From Silvimonas terrae (GTDB taxonomy: Bacteria > Pseudomonadota > Gammaproteobacteria > Burkholderiales > Chitinibacteraceae): a DNA stretch of 64,000 bases. The stretch lies in assembly GCF_014202765.1 (NCBI RefSeq), contig NZ_JACHHN010000002.1, positions 496,001 to 560,000 on the forward strand. Direction: 5' to 3'. Below the pieces are notes generated by a model. It ran no database searches and was not told the origin of the DNA. It worked only from the letters and a program-made list of their open reading frames with translations. Positions 18,619-27,397 of the stretch are shown here, in pieces. Made by a program: the position numbers and the translations under genes. Each line of letters opens with the position of its first letter. Position 1 is the first letter of the stretch.

Positions 18619-19754
18619 GATGGAGTTTCCAGTGCGGCGTCGCGGTGGATAGCGCCATCACGGGCAACCAGCATGCCCCCCGTGCAGGCACCCAGCGCGG
18701 CCTTGATTTCGGCCAGGATGGCCAAAGCGACTTCTGCCGGCGTCTCTGCGCCGATATCCAGCCCGACCGGGTAATGCAGCACGCCCGATTCGACCAGGGC
18801 TTGCGCTTTGCTCCGGGCGCCCAGCTCTTCCAGCAAGCGCATGGTGCGCGAACGCGGGCCCAGTTGGCCGAGGTAACGCGGCGGCACTTCCAGCAATTGC
18901 GCCAGGATGCGCAGATCCTGCTCGTAGCTGTGGGTCATGATGACGGCCGCACTGGCGCGGGTGATGCCGGACGATGCGACCACTTCATCCAGATCCAGAA
19001 TCGAGACCTGATCTGCGCTGGCAAAACGGGCAGGGCGGGCAAAGTGGCTGCGTGCATCGGCCACGGTGATGATCCAGCCCAGTTCTGCGGCCATATGCAC
19101 CAGCGGCACGGCATCATGTCCTGCGCCAAAGATGACCAGATGCGGGGGCGGGGCGAGTACTTCCAGAAAAAATGTCACCTCGCCACCTTCGGTTTGATAA
19201 CTGGACTCTCGCGACGCGCCCGCCGCCAGCACGGCGGCAAGATCGGCAAAGATGCGCTCCTGCAAGCTGCCATCTTCAAGGCGACCCGAACGTACCCCGC
19301 CCGGCGCCACAAACAGGCGTTGCCCGATCTCCAGATTACTCACGCCATTGCGACCGATGACCACGGCACAGGCGCCAGGCTGTCGCTGCAGGGCGATTTC
19401 CTGCAGCCAGTGCCACTGCGGCGACTGCTGCCCCACGTGCTCCAGCAGAATATGCACCGCACCGTTGCAACCCAGACCAAATGTCCATTCGGCCTCAGCG
19501 CCGGCACTGGTGTCATAGCGGCAAACCACCGGCGCACCGCCAGCGGTGAGCCACCAGGCCTTGCGGACGATGTCTGCCTCAAGACAGCCACCACTGACCG
19601 TGCCGGCATGCTGACCGTCAGCACATACCAGCATGCGCGCACCGGGGCGGCGATAGGCCGAGTTTTCGACCTTGACCACGGTAGCCAGCACCACGTCTTC
19701 GCCTCTGGCCAAGGCCGCGCCGATGGTCTCGACCATCCCGGGAACCGTGTTCAC
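18615..19754 (-). CDS. XdhC-family molybdenum cofactor insertion chaperone (PaoD-like)
   Basis: A 379-residue maturation factor. XdhC proteins bind the sulfurated cofactor and insert it into the apo-molybdoenzyme; in PaoABC systems PaoD does this. The N-terminal CoxI-like part has VVKVENSAYRRPGARMLV and the conserved GTVSGGCLEADIV motif. The C-terminal Rossmann part begins with LVIFGAGHDAVPLVHMAAELGW and includes TRASAAVIMTHSYEQD and YLGQLGPRSR. A GTG at 19754 is chosen because AGGAGG precedes it by 5 bases; a longer in-frame extension lacks homology. It is the first gene of xdhC-mocA-paoA-paoB-paoC, so the promoter should lie in the 220-base divergent gap with the DUF4142 gene. Confidence 0.88.
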   Translation of the reverse strand: MNTVPGMVETIGAALARGEDVVLATVVKVENSAYRRPGARMLVCADGQHAGTVSGGCLEADIVRKAWWLTAGGAPVVCRYDTSAGAEAEWTFGLGCNGAVHILLEHVGQQSPQWHWLQEIALQRQPGACAVVIGRNGVSNLEIGQRLFVAPGGVRSGRLEDGSLQERIFADLAAVLAAGASRESSYQTEGGEVTFFLEVLAPPPHLVIFGAGHDAVPLVHMAAELGWIITVADARSHFARPARFASADQVSILDLDEVVASSGITRASAAVIMTHSYEQDLRILAQLLEVPPRYLGQLGPRSRTMRLLEELGARSKAQALVESGVLHYPVGLDIGAETPAEVALAILAEIKAALGACTGGMLVARDGAIHRDAALETPS

Positions 19755-19974
19755 ATCAGCCTCCTGCAAGCCATCCGGATTCTCACTCTGAACCTGTGAG
19801 CAGGCTGGGGCCGTCAGCACTGTCCCGCACTTTTCGTAGGTGTTTATCTGACAAGGCGGCCAGTATCCGCTGTAGGCTGGCGCGCACAGCACAACACCGG
19901 GCAGGCCGACAGAAAACGGGCCAACGCCAACGCACACTGGATCATCGCCATCAGCCTGCCAAGCGGAGACGCCC

Positions 19975-20556
19975 ATGAACTGCAGCCCCATTCTCTTGCG
20001 TACCCCGGGACGCCTGCTCCTGCAGTGCGTATTGCAAGGCGCGCTGGTGCTGGCCCAGCCCACGGTTTGCCTGGCTGACAGTGCAGCCAGTAGCACCGCG
20101 ACCCAAACCCCGCTGGCGCCGCGGGAAACCGCCTTTATGGATAGCGCCGCACGCGCCAATCTGGCGGAAATCCGCCTGGGTCAATTGATGCTGCAACGCT
20201 CCACCGTTGCGGAGGTCAAATTCTTTGCCAGGCGCATGGTCGAGGAACATCAAACCAATCTGGACGGACTAAACCAGTTGGCGGCGCAAAAAGGCGCACG
20301 CCTGCCCGATGACCTGAGCGTGGCCGACAAACAACTGTATGACCGGCTCAGCAAGTTGGGCTCGCCCCAGCTGGAACACGACTACATGGGCATTGCCGGA
20401 CTGAAAGGGCATCTGGACGCCCAAAAGCTGTTCCAGACCTATCTGCAGGACGGCAAGGACAAAGACCTGCTGAGCTACGCCCAGATGACATTGCCCACCA
20501 TTAACGACCACCTTGAAATGGCGCGCCATATGCTGGCCAATACCAGGAGCGAATAA
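19975..20556 (+). CDS. Exported DUF4142 family protein
   Basis: A 193-residue protein with an N-terminal hydrophobic export signal (about residues 1-35, ending near CLADSA). Residues about 50-190 form a four-helix ferritin-like DUF4142 domain, with ETAFMDSAARANLAEIRLGQLMLQRS, FARRMVEEHQTNLDGLNQLAAQKG and the C-terminal TLPTINDHLEMARHM. DUF4142 proteins are predicted periplasmic and their function is unproven. A GGAG site lies 7 bases before the ATG. It is divergent from xdhC across about 220 bases and has no obvious partner downstream. Confidence 0.88.
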   Translation: MNCSPILLRTPGRLLLQCVLQGALVLAQPTVCLADSAASSTATQTPLAPRETAFMDSAARANLAEIRLGQLMLQRSTVAEVKFFARRMVEEHQTNLDGLNQLAAQKGARLPDDLSVADKQLYDRLSKLGSPQLEHDYMGIAGLKGHLDAQKLFQTYLQDGKDKDLLSYAQMTLPTINDHLEMARHMLANTRSE

Positions 20557-20634
20557 GGCGCTGGCATAACCCGTCGCCGTATCGCGCTTGTCAGACCGGC
20601 CGCGCGGGGCCGGGGTGCTTTCTGCTACCATGTG

Positions 20635-20646
20635 GAACGATCGTTC
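20635..20646. promoter_or_regulatory. 12-base palindrome upstream of the FAN1-like gene
   Basis: GAACGATCGTTC is a perfect palindrome lying 43 bases before the predicted start of the repair nuclease gene. Its form, GAAC-N4-GTTC, matches the LexA box of Gram-positive bacteria but not the CTGT-N8-ACAG box usual in betaproteobacteria. It may be an operator for the repair operon or coincidence. Confidence 0.3.
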
Positions 20647-20688
20647 TCATGTACTTGCACCCGCCATCCCCGAGCCCATCCACCGCAC

Positions 20689-22344
20689 ATGAATGTCGCC
20701 ATACCCGCCAGCCGCACACTGGCCGACCCGTTTTATTACCTGAATAATTTCCGGCTGGTGCTGGACTGGGTGGCCACGCGCTATGACGATCTGCTTAACG
20801 ACGAAGAACGCACCTTTGCCCACCGGTTTGCGGCGTTGCCCGAGCCAGCACAGGCCTTGCTGGTCCGTATGGTCACGCGCAAGGGCGTACTGTTCCGCGC
20901 CAGCAAGCTGGTGTACGCCGAGATTGGCGAGGTCCACGCCGCAGCAGGGCCGTTGCTGGCCCAAGGCTGGGTGAGCGACACCCCACACCTTGCTATTGAA
21001 CAATTGTTCTCCTTGTTCACCAAAGGCGACCTTGCGCCCCTGACCGCCAATGCGCCGGCCGGCACAGCCCGCAAGCCGGAGCTGCTGGCCTGGGCGCAAG
21101 CCAGTTATCCGCAGACTCAAACACTGGCTGAATGGTTGCCCGGTCACAGCGATACCGTCTTCGAAAACAAGGTGGACGGGTTGTGCGAGCGCTTGCGGCT
21201 GATGTTTTTTGGCAATCTAAGCCAGGACTGGTCCGAGTTCGTACTGACCAACCTGGGTATCTACACATTTGAGCAAGTGGCCCTTAGTCCCGATAGTCGT
21301 GCGTTTCAGCAACGCGCCGATGTCGATCACTACCTGCATCTGGCCCATTGTCGCGATGCGCTGGAAGAAGGCGCTGACCCGCAACACGTGCTGGCGACCT
21401 TGCCGCAACCCCGGCCAGACAACCCCTGGCTGGCGCGTCGGCAGAGCCGGCTGGCCTTTCAGGTGGCCCAGCAACTGGAACGCACCAGCCAACTTGACGC
21501 CGCACTCGGGCTTTATGCCACATGTACTGCACCCGGCGCGCGTGCGCGCCATATACGGGTACTGGAAAAACTGAATCAGACCGCCGCCGCGCATGATCTG
21601 GCGTGTCTGGCCGAGCGCGCGCCGGAAAGTGAAGCGGAGTGGCAGCAAATCCACCGCATGTTGCCGCGCCTGCGCCGCACGCTGGGGCTGGCCAAAGCGC
21701 CCCGGGCCGCGCCACCCGCAGCGGCAGAACTATTGCTTAGCCTGCCGCCCCGGGCCGACAGCGTTGAAATAATCACGCGCGATCATCTGCATCAGGCTGA
21801 GGCCCCGGTCGCTTATGTCGAAAACACGCTGTTTAACGCGCTGTTCGGCCTGCTGTGCTGGCCGGTTATTTTCAGTCCGGTCCCCGGCGCGTTTTTTCAC
21901 CCCTATCACCACAGTCCGGCAGACCTCGCCAGTGCGGACTTCCAGGCACGCCGTCAGGCCGGCTTTGATGCCTGTCTTGCCGAACTGGCCAATGGTCAAT
22001 ATCGACAGACCATCTTGCAACGCTTTGCAGACAAGCAAGGCATTCAGTGCAGCTTCGTTAACTGGGCGATCATCAGCGCGCCGTTACTGCAACTGGCGTT
22101 GCAGTACATTCCGGCCGGACACCTGCTGGTGATCTTCCGCCGCATGCTGGCAGACATCACGACCAATCGCACCGGCTTGCCTGACCTGATCCGCTTCTGG
22201 CCCGCCGAGCAACGCTATCAACTGATTGAAGTCAAAGGGCCGGGTGACCGGCTGCAAGACAACCAGTTGCGCTGGCTGGCGTACTTTGCAGAGCACGCCA
22301 TTCCGGTTGCGGTGTGCTATGTGCAATGGGCTGATGCCGCATGA
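20689..22344 (+). CDS. FAN1-like VRR-NUC domain nuclease
   Basis: A structure-specific DNA nuclease of the FAN1 family, which incises 5' flaps and unhooks interstrand crosslinks. It has 551 residues, close to the Pseudomonas enzyme. The N-terminus DPFYYLNNFRLVLDWVATRYDDLL is typical of bacterial FAN1. The middle is a helical SAP/TPR-like region. The C-terminal VRR-NUC core has GLPDLIRFW with its metal-binding Asp near residue 502 and LIEVKGPGDRLQDNQ with the E514-x-K516 pair. ATG at 20689 is chosen for homology, although its ribosome binding site is weak and an upstream GTG (20632) remains possible. It overlaps the next helicase gene by 4 bases, so the two are translated together. Confidence 0.9.
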   Translation: MNVAIPASRTLADPFYYLNNFRLVLDWVATRYDDLLNDEERTFAHRFAALPEPAQALLVRMVTRKGVLFRASKLVYAEIGEVHAAAGPLLAQGWVSDTPHLAIEQLFSLFTKGDLAPLTANAPAGTARKPELLAWAQASYPQTQTLAEWLPGHSDTVFENKVDGLCERLRLMFFGNLSQDWSEFVLTNLGIYTFEQVALSPDSRAFQQRADVDHYLHLAHCRDALEEGADPQHVLATLPQPRPDNPWLARRQSRLAFQVAQQLERTSQLDAALGLYATCTAPGARARHIRVLEKLNQTAAAHDLACLAERAPESEAEWQQIHRMLPRLRRTLGLAKAPRAAPPAAAELLLSLPPRADSVEIITRDHLHQAEAPVAYVENTLFNALFGLLCWPVIFSPVPGAFFHPYHHSPADLASADFQARRQAGFDACLAELANGQYRQTILQRFADKQGIQCSFVNWAIISAPLLQLALQYIPAGHLLVIFRRMLADITTNRTGLPDLIRFWPAEQRYQLIEVKGPGDRLQDNQLRWLAYFAEHAIPVAVCYVQWADAA

Positions 22345-24656
22345 AGTACAACGTCGCGGTTCGTGAGCTGTGTGAATTCGTCGCCAAGCGCGGCGATCTG
22401 GATTTGCGCTTTACCCCCGCGCCCTCGGCGCAAGAGGGCATGGCCGGACACCAGACCGTCACCTTGCGGCGTGGTGCCAGATACCTGACCGAAATCACCC
22501 TGGCGGGCGAATTTGGCCCACTGCAAGTGCGTGGCCGGGCAGATGGTTACGATCCGGGTCAAAACCAGATTGATGAAATCAAGACTTATCGCGGCCGGCT
22601 GGAGCGCATGCCAGAGAACCATCGGCACCTGCACTGGGCGCAAGCGCGCATCTATGGCTGGCTGCTGTGCAAGACCATGGAACTCACCTCCCTGACGGTG
22701 GCGCTGGTGTACTACCACGTCACCACCGGCCGGGAAACCATTCTGCGGGAGGAACATACCGCAACCTCGCTCAAGGCATTCTTTGACGAGTGCTGCGGTA
22801 CGTTTCTGGCCTGGGCGGAACAGGAAATCGCCCACCAGACCACCCGCAAAGCTGCGCTAACAACGCTGGCGTTTCCACACGCGGATTTTCGCCCTGGTCA
22901 GCGCGATCTGGCGGAAACCGTCTACAAAGCGGCCCACACCGGCCGCGCCTTGCTGGCCCAGGCTCCCACAGGTATCGGCAAGACCATGGGCACGCTGTTT
23001 CCGCTGCTCAAGGCCGTGGCCACCGACAAACTGGACCGGGTGTTTTGCCTGGCGGCCAAAACATCCGGGCGTGCCCTGATCCAGGAAAGCCTGACCAAAC
23101 TGCGGCGCAGCGCGCCCGACCTGCCATTGCGCTCACTGGAAATGGTCGCGCGCGACAAAACCTGCGAACACCCGGATAAATCCTGCCACGGTGAATCCTG
23201 CCCGCTGGCCAAAGGCTTTTACGACCGCTTACCCGCCGCCCGCGCCGCAGCGCTGACGCGCTTGCATATGGATCAGGCCACCATTCGCCATGTCGCGCTG
23301 GATCACCAGATCTGCCCGTACTACCTGAGCCAGGAAATGGCCCGCTGGGCTGACGTGGTGAGCGGGGACTACAACTACTACTTTGACAGCAATGCGCTGC
23401 TATTTAGCCTGACGCAGATGCGGGACTGGCGCGTGGGTGTGCTGACCGATGAAGCCCACAATCTGATTGAGCGCGCCCGCGCCATGTACACCGGAGAGAT
23501 GGCGCAATCCACGCTCAAAGCCCTTGGCAAGAACCCGCCGGCACCACTGAAAAAATCACTCAAGAAACTGGCGCACGCCTGGACTGACATTGTTGCGACA
23601 CAAACCGTCCCTTATCTGGTGTACACCCGCCTGCCGGATCGACTGGTGATGGCGCTGATGTCCGTCGTGGCGGATTTTTCTGAGGTACTGGCCGAAGAAC
23701 CCGACAGCCTGAGCCCGGATTTGCTCAACTTTTATTTTGATGCGGTGCACCTGACCCGCCTGGCAGAAACCTTTGGCCCGCACTCCTGGTTTGAGGTCAC
23801 GCTAAGCGGCGAGGGCAGATACGCCGATTCCGTACTGCGTATCCGCAATATCGTCCCCGCTCCGCACCTGCAGCCACGTTTTGAAACCGCGCAGACCGCC
23901 GTGTTGTTCTCTGCCACCCTCAATCCGTTCGGGTTTTACATTGATACGCTGGGTATGCCCGCCACCACGGCGCAATCCGACATCTCTTCACCGTTTCACC
24001 CGGACCAGCTCAACGTGCAGGTGGTCACGGATGTCTCCACCCGCTTCAATGACCGCGGCGCCTCCATCGCCCCCATTGCCGATTTGATTGCCCGGCAGTT
24101 TGCCGACGCACCCGGCAACTATCTGGCGTTTTTCAGCAGCTTTGATTATCTGCAGCAGGTAGAACAAGCACTGCGGCAACGACACCCGCATCTGACGTTA
24201 TGGCCACAACAACGCCAGATGAGTGAACCCGCCCGCAACGAATTTCTGGCGCGCTTTACCGAGAGCAGCGCCGGCGTCGGACTGGCTGTGCTCGGCGGTG
24301 CTTTCGCGGAAGGCATTGACCTGCCCGGCAGCCGTTTGATTGGCGCGTTTGTGGCCACGCTGGGGCTACCCCAGGTCAACCCGGTCAATGAAGAAATGCG
24401 CCAGCGGATGGATGACATTTTTGGCACGGGTTACGACTACACCTATCTGTACCCTGGTCTGCAAAAAGTGGTGCAGGCCGCCGGACGTGTAATCCGCACC
24501 CTGGAAGATCGCGGCACGCTGTATCTGATTGATGACCGCTTTGCCCAGCCGCGCGTGCGCCAGTTGCTGCCAGACTGGTGGCAACTGCAATACATGGCCT
24601 GCCGCACGTCCAGGCCCATTATTCCTGATCAGGCGTCACCCCCCACCTCACGCTAG
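22341..24656 (+). CDS. XPD/DinG-type iron-sulfur DNA helicase with N-terminal Cas4/RecB-like nuclease motif
   Basis: A superfamily 2 helicase of 771 residues, predicted to move 5' to 3' on single-stranded DNA. Walker A is APTGIGKT (near residue 208) and the DEAH box is TDEAHNL (near 370). Between them cysteines in CEHPDKSCHGESC (near 275-287) and HQICPYY fit the 4Fe-4S cluster of XPD/DinG. The C-terminal helicase half has AFAEGIDLPG and QAAGRVIR. Residues 1-150 lie outside the helicase and contain GRADGYDP (D68), IDEIKTYRG (E79-x-K81) and QARIY (Q101-x3-Y105). This is the PD-(D/E)xK plus Q-x3-Y pattern of Cas4/RecB nucleases. The 4-base ATGA overlap with the FAN1 gene indicates joint action in crosslink or recombination repair. 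Confidence 0.88.
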   Translation: MKYNVAVRELCEFVAKRGDLDLRFTPAPSAQEGMAGHQTVTLRRGARYLTEITLAGEFGPLQVRGRADGYDPGQNQIDEIKTYRGRLERMPENHRHLHWAQARIYGWLLCKTMELTSLTVALVYYHVTTGRETILREEHTATSLKAFFDECCGTFLAWAEQEIAHQTTRKAALTTLAFPHADFRPGQRDLAETVYKAAHTGRALLAQAPTGIGKTMGTLFPLLKAVATDKLDRVFCLAAKTSGRALIQESLTKLRRSAPDLPLRSLEMVARDKTCEHPDKSCHGESCPLAKGFYDRLPAARAAALTRLHMDQATIRHVALDHQICPYYLSQEMARWADVVSGDYNYYFDSNALLFSLTQMRDWRVGVLTDEAHNLIERARAMYTGEMAQSTLKALGKNPPAPLKKSLKKLAHAWTDIVATQTVPYLVYTRLPDRLVMALMSVVADFSEVLAEEPDSLSPDLLNFYFDAVHLTRLAETFGPHSWFEVTLSGEGRYADSVLRIRNIVPAPHLQPRFETAQTAVLFSATLNPFGFYIDTLGMPATTAQSDISSPFHPDQLNVQVVTDVSTRFNDRGASIAPIADLIARQFADAPGNYLAFFSSFDYLQQVEQALRQRHPHLTLWPQQRQMSEPARNEFLARFTESSAGVGLAVLGGAFAEGIDLPGSRLIGAFVATLGLPQVNPVNEEMRQRMDDIFGTGYDYTYLYPGLQKVVQAAGRVIRTLEDRGTLYLIDDRFAQPRVRQLLPDWWQLQYMACRTSRPIIPDQASPPTSR

Positions 24657-25052
24657 ACGTTCCAGAACCCAGGGCGTGTTGCTGGCTATCCACAGGTACC
24701 GCTTCAGACACCCACACACCGGTGACAACGCGTTGCGTCTGTCGGCAGCAAGACCACCTGCATGTTGATTTTACGACAGCGGAAATACCCGTCACGTTGA
24801 AAGCGTCGCATTACGCAATATGAGATTTATTTTGAGAAAATAATAAAAATCAATTGGGTAAATTTGAGAACATATTTCAATCAACAAAACATAAAAACAT
24901 GCGGCGCAAGGGATATTGACATTGATTTAAAACCGGCACAGGATTGGCCGCAATCCAGATTTCCTGGGTTTATTGCTTCGAACAGACGACTCAATTGACC
25001 CGGCGGGCAATTGATAACGCATCATTGCACTGAATATTGATCTGGATTAAAT
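24657..25052. other. AT-rich intergenic region before the first vgrG
   Basis: This 396-base gap has no credible gene. From about 24780 to 24945 it is strikingly AT-rich, with long A/T runs, unlike its GC-rich surroundings. Such DNA is typical of xenogeneic-silencer targets and of recently acquired T6SS islands. It presumably holds the vgrG promoter, but I cannot fix -35 and -10 boxes; TTGACA at 24916-24921 has no good -10 partner. Confidence 0.45.
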
Positions 25053-27392
25053 ATGGCACTGCAGAATTATTATTTATCAATTCCCGAATTACGGTTGGCA
25101 GATCGCCTTAGCGTGCGTGATCTGGACATTATCGAAATCATTGGCCGGCCTTACGAGTTAACCCTCACCGTGACCAGCAGCAGCGATATCGATCTGCTGG
25201 CGGCGCTGGACAAACAAGCCACCTTCTCCGTCTGTCCGGTGCCAGAAACCCAAAGCGCCCGCCTGGAAGCGCTGCTTCCAGCTCAACCCATCAAGCCTGA
25301 ACGACAGTGGGGCGGCGTGATTCGCGCCATCTCCAAAATCAGTCAGTCGCATGACGAATTTGTATTTAGCATCAAAATGGCCCCGCGCCTTGCGCGGCTG
25401 GCCGATGATATTGATACCCGGCTTTATCAGAATGTCGATGCGCCCACCCTCATCAAATCCATCCTGAAAGACAAGCTGAATCTGACGGGCAATGATTACG
25501 TCATTAAAACCAGCAGACCGTATGTAATCCACGAACATTCAACGCAATACGGGGAGCGGACTCTCGATTATCTAAATCGCATATGCGAAGCCGAAGGGAT
25601 TTACTATTTTTTCACGCAAACCGACGATGGTTTTGACGTGATTAATTTTGCCGATGATCAAAGCCAATACATCAAACCCGTCGGTGTAAAACTGTACAGG
25701 CCCGATTCGGGTCTGGAAAGCGGCTGGACAGAAGCGGTACTCAAACTCCAGACCCACGCCAAACCGGTGATCGGGAATTTCAGTTTTCAGGATTACAACC
25801 ACCGCGCCACATTGCAGGCTGACCTGCAGGGCAACAAACTGACCCAGCAAGGGGCCAAAGGGTTTGTGGGTCGTGCCTACCAGTTTGGCCAGCATCAAAA
25901 AGACACCGAACAGGGCAATGCCGCTGCCCGACTGGCGTATGAAATCGCCCTGAACGAACAACTGACGGCCACCGGTGAAAGCACCGTGCTGGCCTTTGCA
26001 CCGGCCCAGGTGTTCCGCACAGACCTGATCGACCCACAGGCCGAATTTGGCTGGGTGATCACCGAAGTCAGACACACTGCCGGTCGCCGCAAGGCATGGC
26101 TGAATGAATTCAAGGCCATCCCGTCTGACCGGGTGATTCGCCTGGCGCGGACCACCGTCAAGCCCACCATCAGCGGCACCATCCCCGCCCGCATCACCAG
26201 CCCCAGCAAATACACGAACGCTTATCTTAGCGAACATGGTTTTTATCGGGTGGCCTACGTTTTTGACGCAGACGCCAAGGCCGGCAAGTGGCCACCAGCC
26301 GGCTCCAGTCGGCTGATGCGGCTGGCCAGACCCTACGCCGGTGACACGTATGGCATGCACTTTCCGCTGATTGACGGGACTGAGGTGCAAGTTGCATTTC
26401 AGAATGGCGACATTGATCGCCCGTATATCCAGTCCGCATTACACGACCAGAGCAAGCCTGATCACGTCACCAACCTGAACCACACCAGAAACGTCATCAG
26501 AACACCGTCGAATAACAAGATTCGGCTGGAAGACAAAGACGCTCAACAACACATCAAAATCAGCACGGAGTACGGGAAATCCCAGCTCAACCTGGGCCAC
26601 CTGGTCAACGCCGGTCGGGAAAAGCGCGGCGAGGGCTTTGAGTTGCGCTCGGATATGGCTGGCGTGCTGAGAGCGGAAGGTCTGTTTTTCACGGCCTACA
26701 GCCAGAACCGCGCCAGCGGCCAGGTGCTGGACATGCAACCCGCGCTGGATCAACTCAACCAGGCCATGACCCAGATGCAGGCGCTGGCCAAGGCCGTTGA
26801 AACCGCCCAGGCCCAGGTGGCAGACCTGCAAACGCAGAGCGACCTCAAAGACCAGCACATCAAGGAACTCAAAGCCGCCGTGATGTTGCTGGCCGCCCCC
26901 GCAGGCATCGCCCTGGTTACGCCAGACGCCATTCAACACAGTGCGGGTAAGAACGTCACCCTGACCGCCAAAAACAATATTGATGCTGGCGCTATGGACC
27001 ACGTCACCGTCGCCGCCGGTAAAACCCTCTCCCTGTTTGCCCACCAGGAAGGCATGAAGCTCTATGCCGCCAAGGGCAAGGTGCAAATGCAGGCCCAGTC
27101 CGATGAGTTGCACATCAACTCGGACAAAGACATGCAAATCACCAGCAGCCACGGCCAGGTGACTGTGGCCGGCGACAGCAAAGTCACCATCACCAGCCAG
27201 GGCGCGTATATCAAGCTGGAAGGCGGCAATGTGGAGATTGGCGGCCCAGGTGATCTGAAGATCAAAACCGCCTCGTTTGAGTGGGTGGGGGCAGGCAATA
27301 ACACGTTCGATCTACCCAAGCTGCCCGGCACCATTTGCTGGGAATGTCTGCGGCGCGCACTCAACAACGGCACACCCATCATTTTCAGGTAA
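25053..27392 (+). CDS. vgrG: Type VI secretion system tip protein VgrG (TssI), DUF2345-extended
   Basis: The trimeric spike that caps the Hcp tube and carries effectors; 779 residues. Residues about 5-330 resemble the phage gp27-like base (LDYLNRICEAEGIYYFFTQTDDGFDVINFADD). The OB-fold gp5-like part follows (YGMHFPLIDGTEVQVAFQNGDIDRPYIQSALHD). After a short coiled coil (residues about 555-605) comes the DUF2345 beta-helix. The chain ends in PGTICWECLRRALNNG, with a C-x2-C pair. Cysteine-bearing tails like this occur in VgrGs linked to dedicated cargo or adaptor genes (inference). The ribosome binding site is weak. It starts a three-gene unit, ahead of an orphan TssM-like gene and a zinc-finger gene, 24 kb from the structural T6SS genes. 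Confidence 0.93.
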   Translation: MALQNYYLSIPELRLADRLSVRDLDIIEIIGRPYELTLTVTSSSDIDLLAALDKQATFSVCPVPETQSARLEALLPAQPIKPERQWGGVIRAISKISQSHDEFVFSIKMAPRLARLADDIDTRLYQNVDAPTLIKSILKDKLNLTGNDYVIKTSRPYVIHEHSTQYGERTLDYLNRICEAEGIYYFFTQTDDGFDVINFADDQSQYIKPVGVKLYRPDSGLESGWTEAVLKLQTHAKPVIGNFSFQDYNHRATLQADLQGNKLTQQGAKGFVGRAYQFGQHQKDTEQGNAAARLAYEIALNEQLTATGESTVLAFAPAQVFRTDLIDPQAEFGWVITEVRHTAGRRKAWLNEFKAIPSDRVIRLARTTVKPTISGTIPARITSPSKYTNAYLSEHGFYRVAYVFDADAKAGKWPPAGSSRLMRLARPYAGDTYGMHFPLIDGTEVQVAFQNGDIDRPYIQSALHDQSKPDHVTNLNHTRNVIRTPSNNKIRLEDKDAQQHIKISTEYGKSQLNLGHLVNAGREKRGEGFELRSDMAGVLRAEGLFFTAYSQNRASGQVLDMQPALDQLNQAMTQMQALAKAVETAQAQVADLQTQSDLKDQHIKELKAAVMLLAAPAGIALVTPDAIQHSAGKNVTLTAKNNIDAGAMDHVTVAAGKTLSLFAHQEGMKLYAAKGKVQMQAQSDELHINSDKDMQITSSHGQVTVAGDSKVTITSQGAYIKLEGGNVEIGGPGDLKIKTASFEWVGAGNNTFDLPKLPGTICWECLRRALNNGTPIIFR

Positions 27393-27397
27393 ACACC

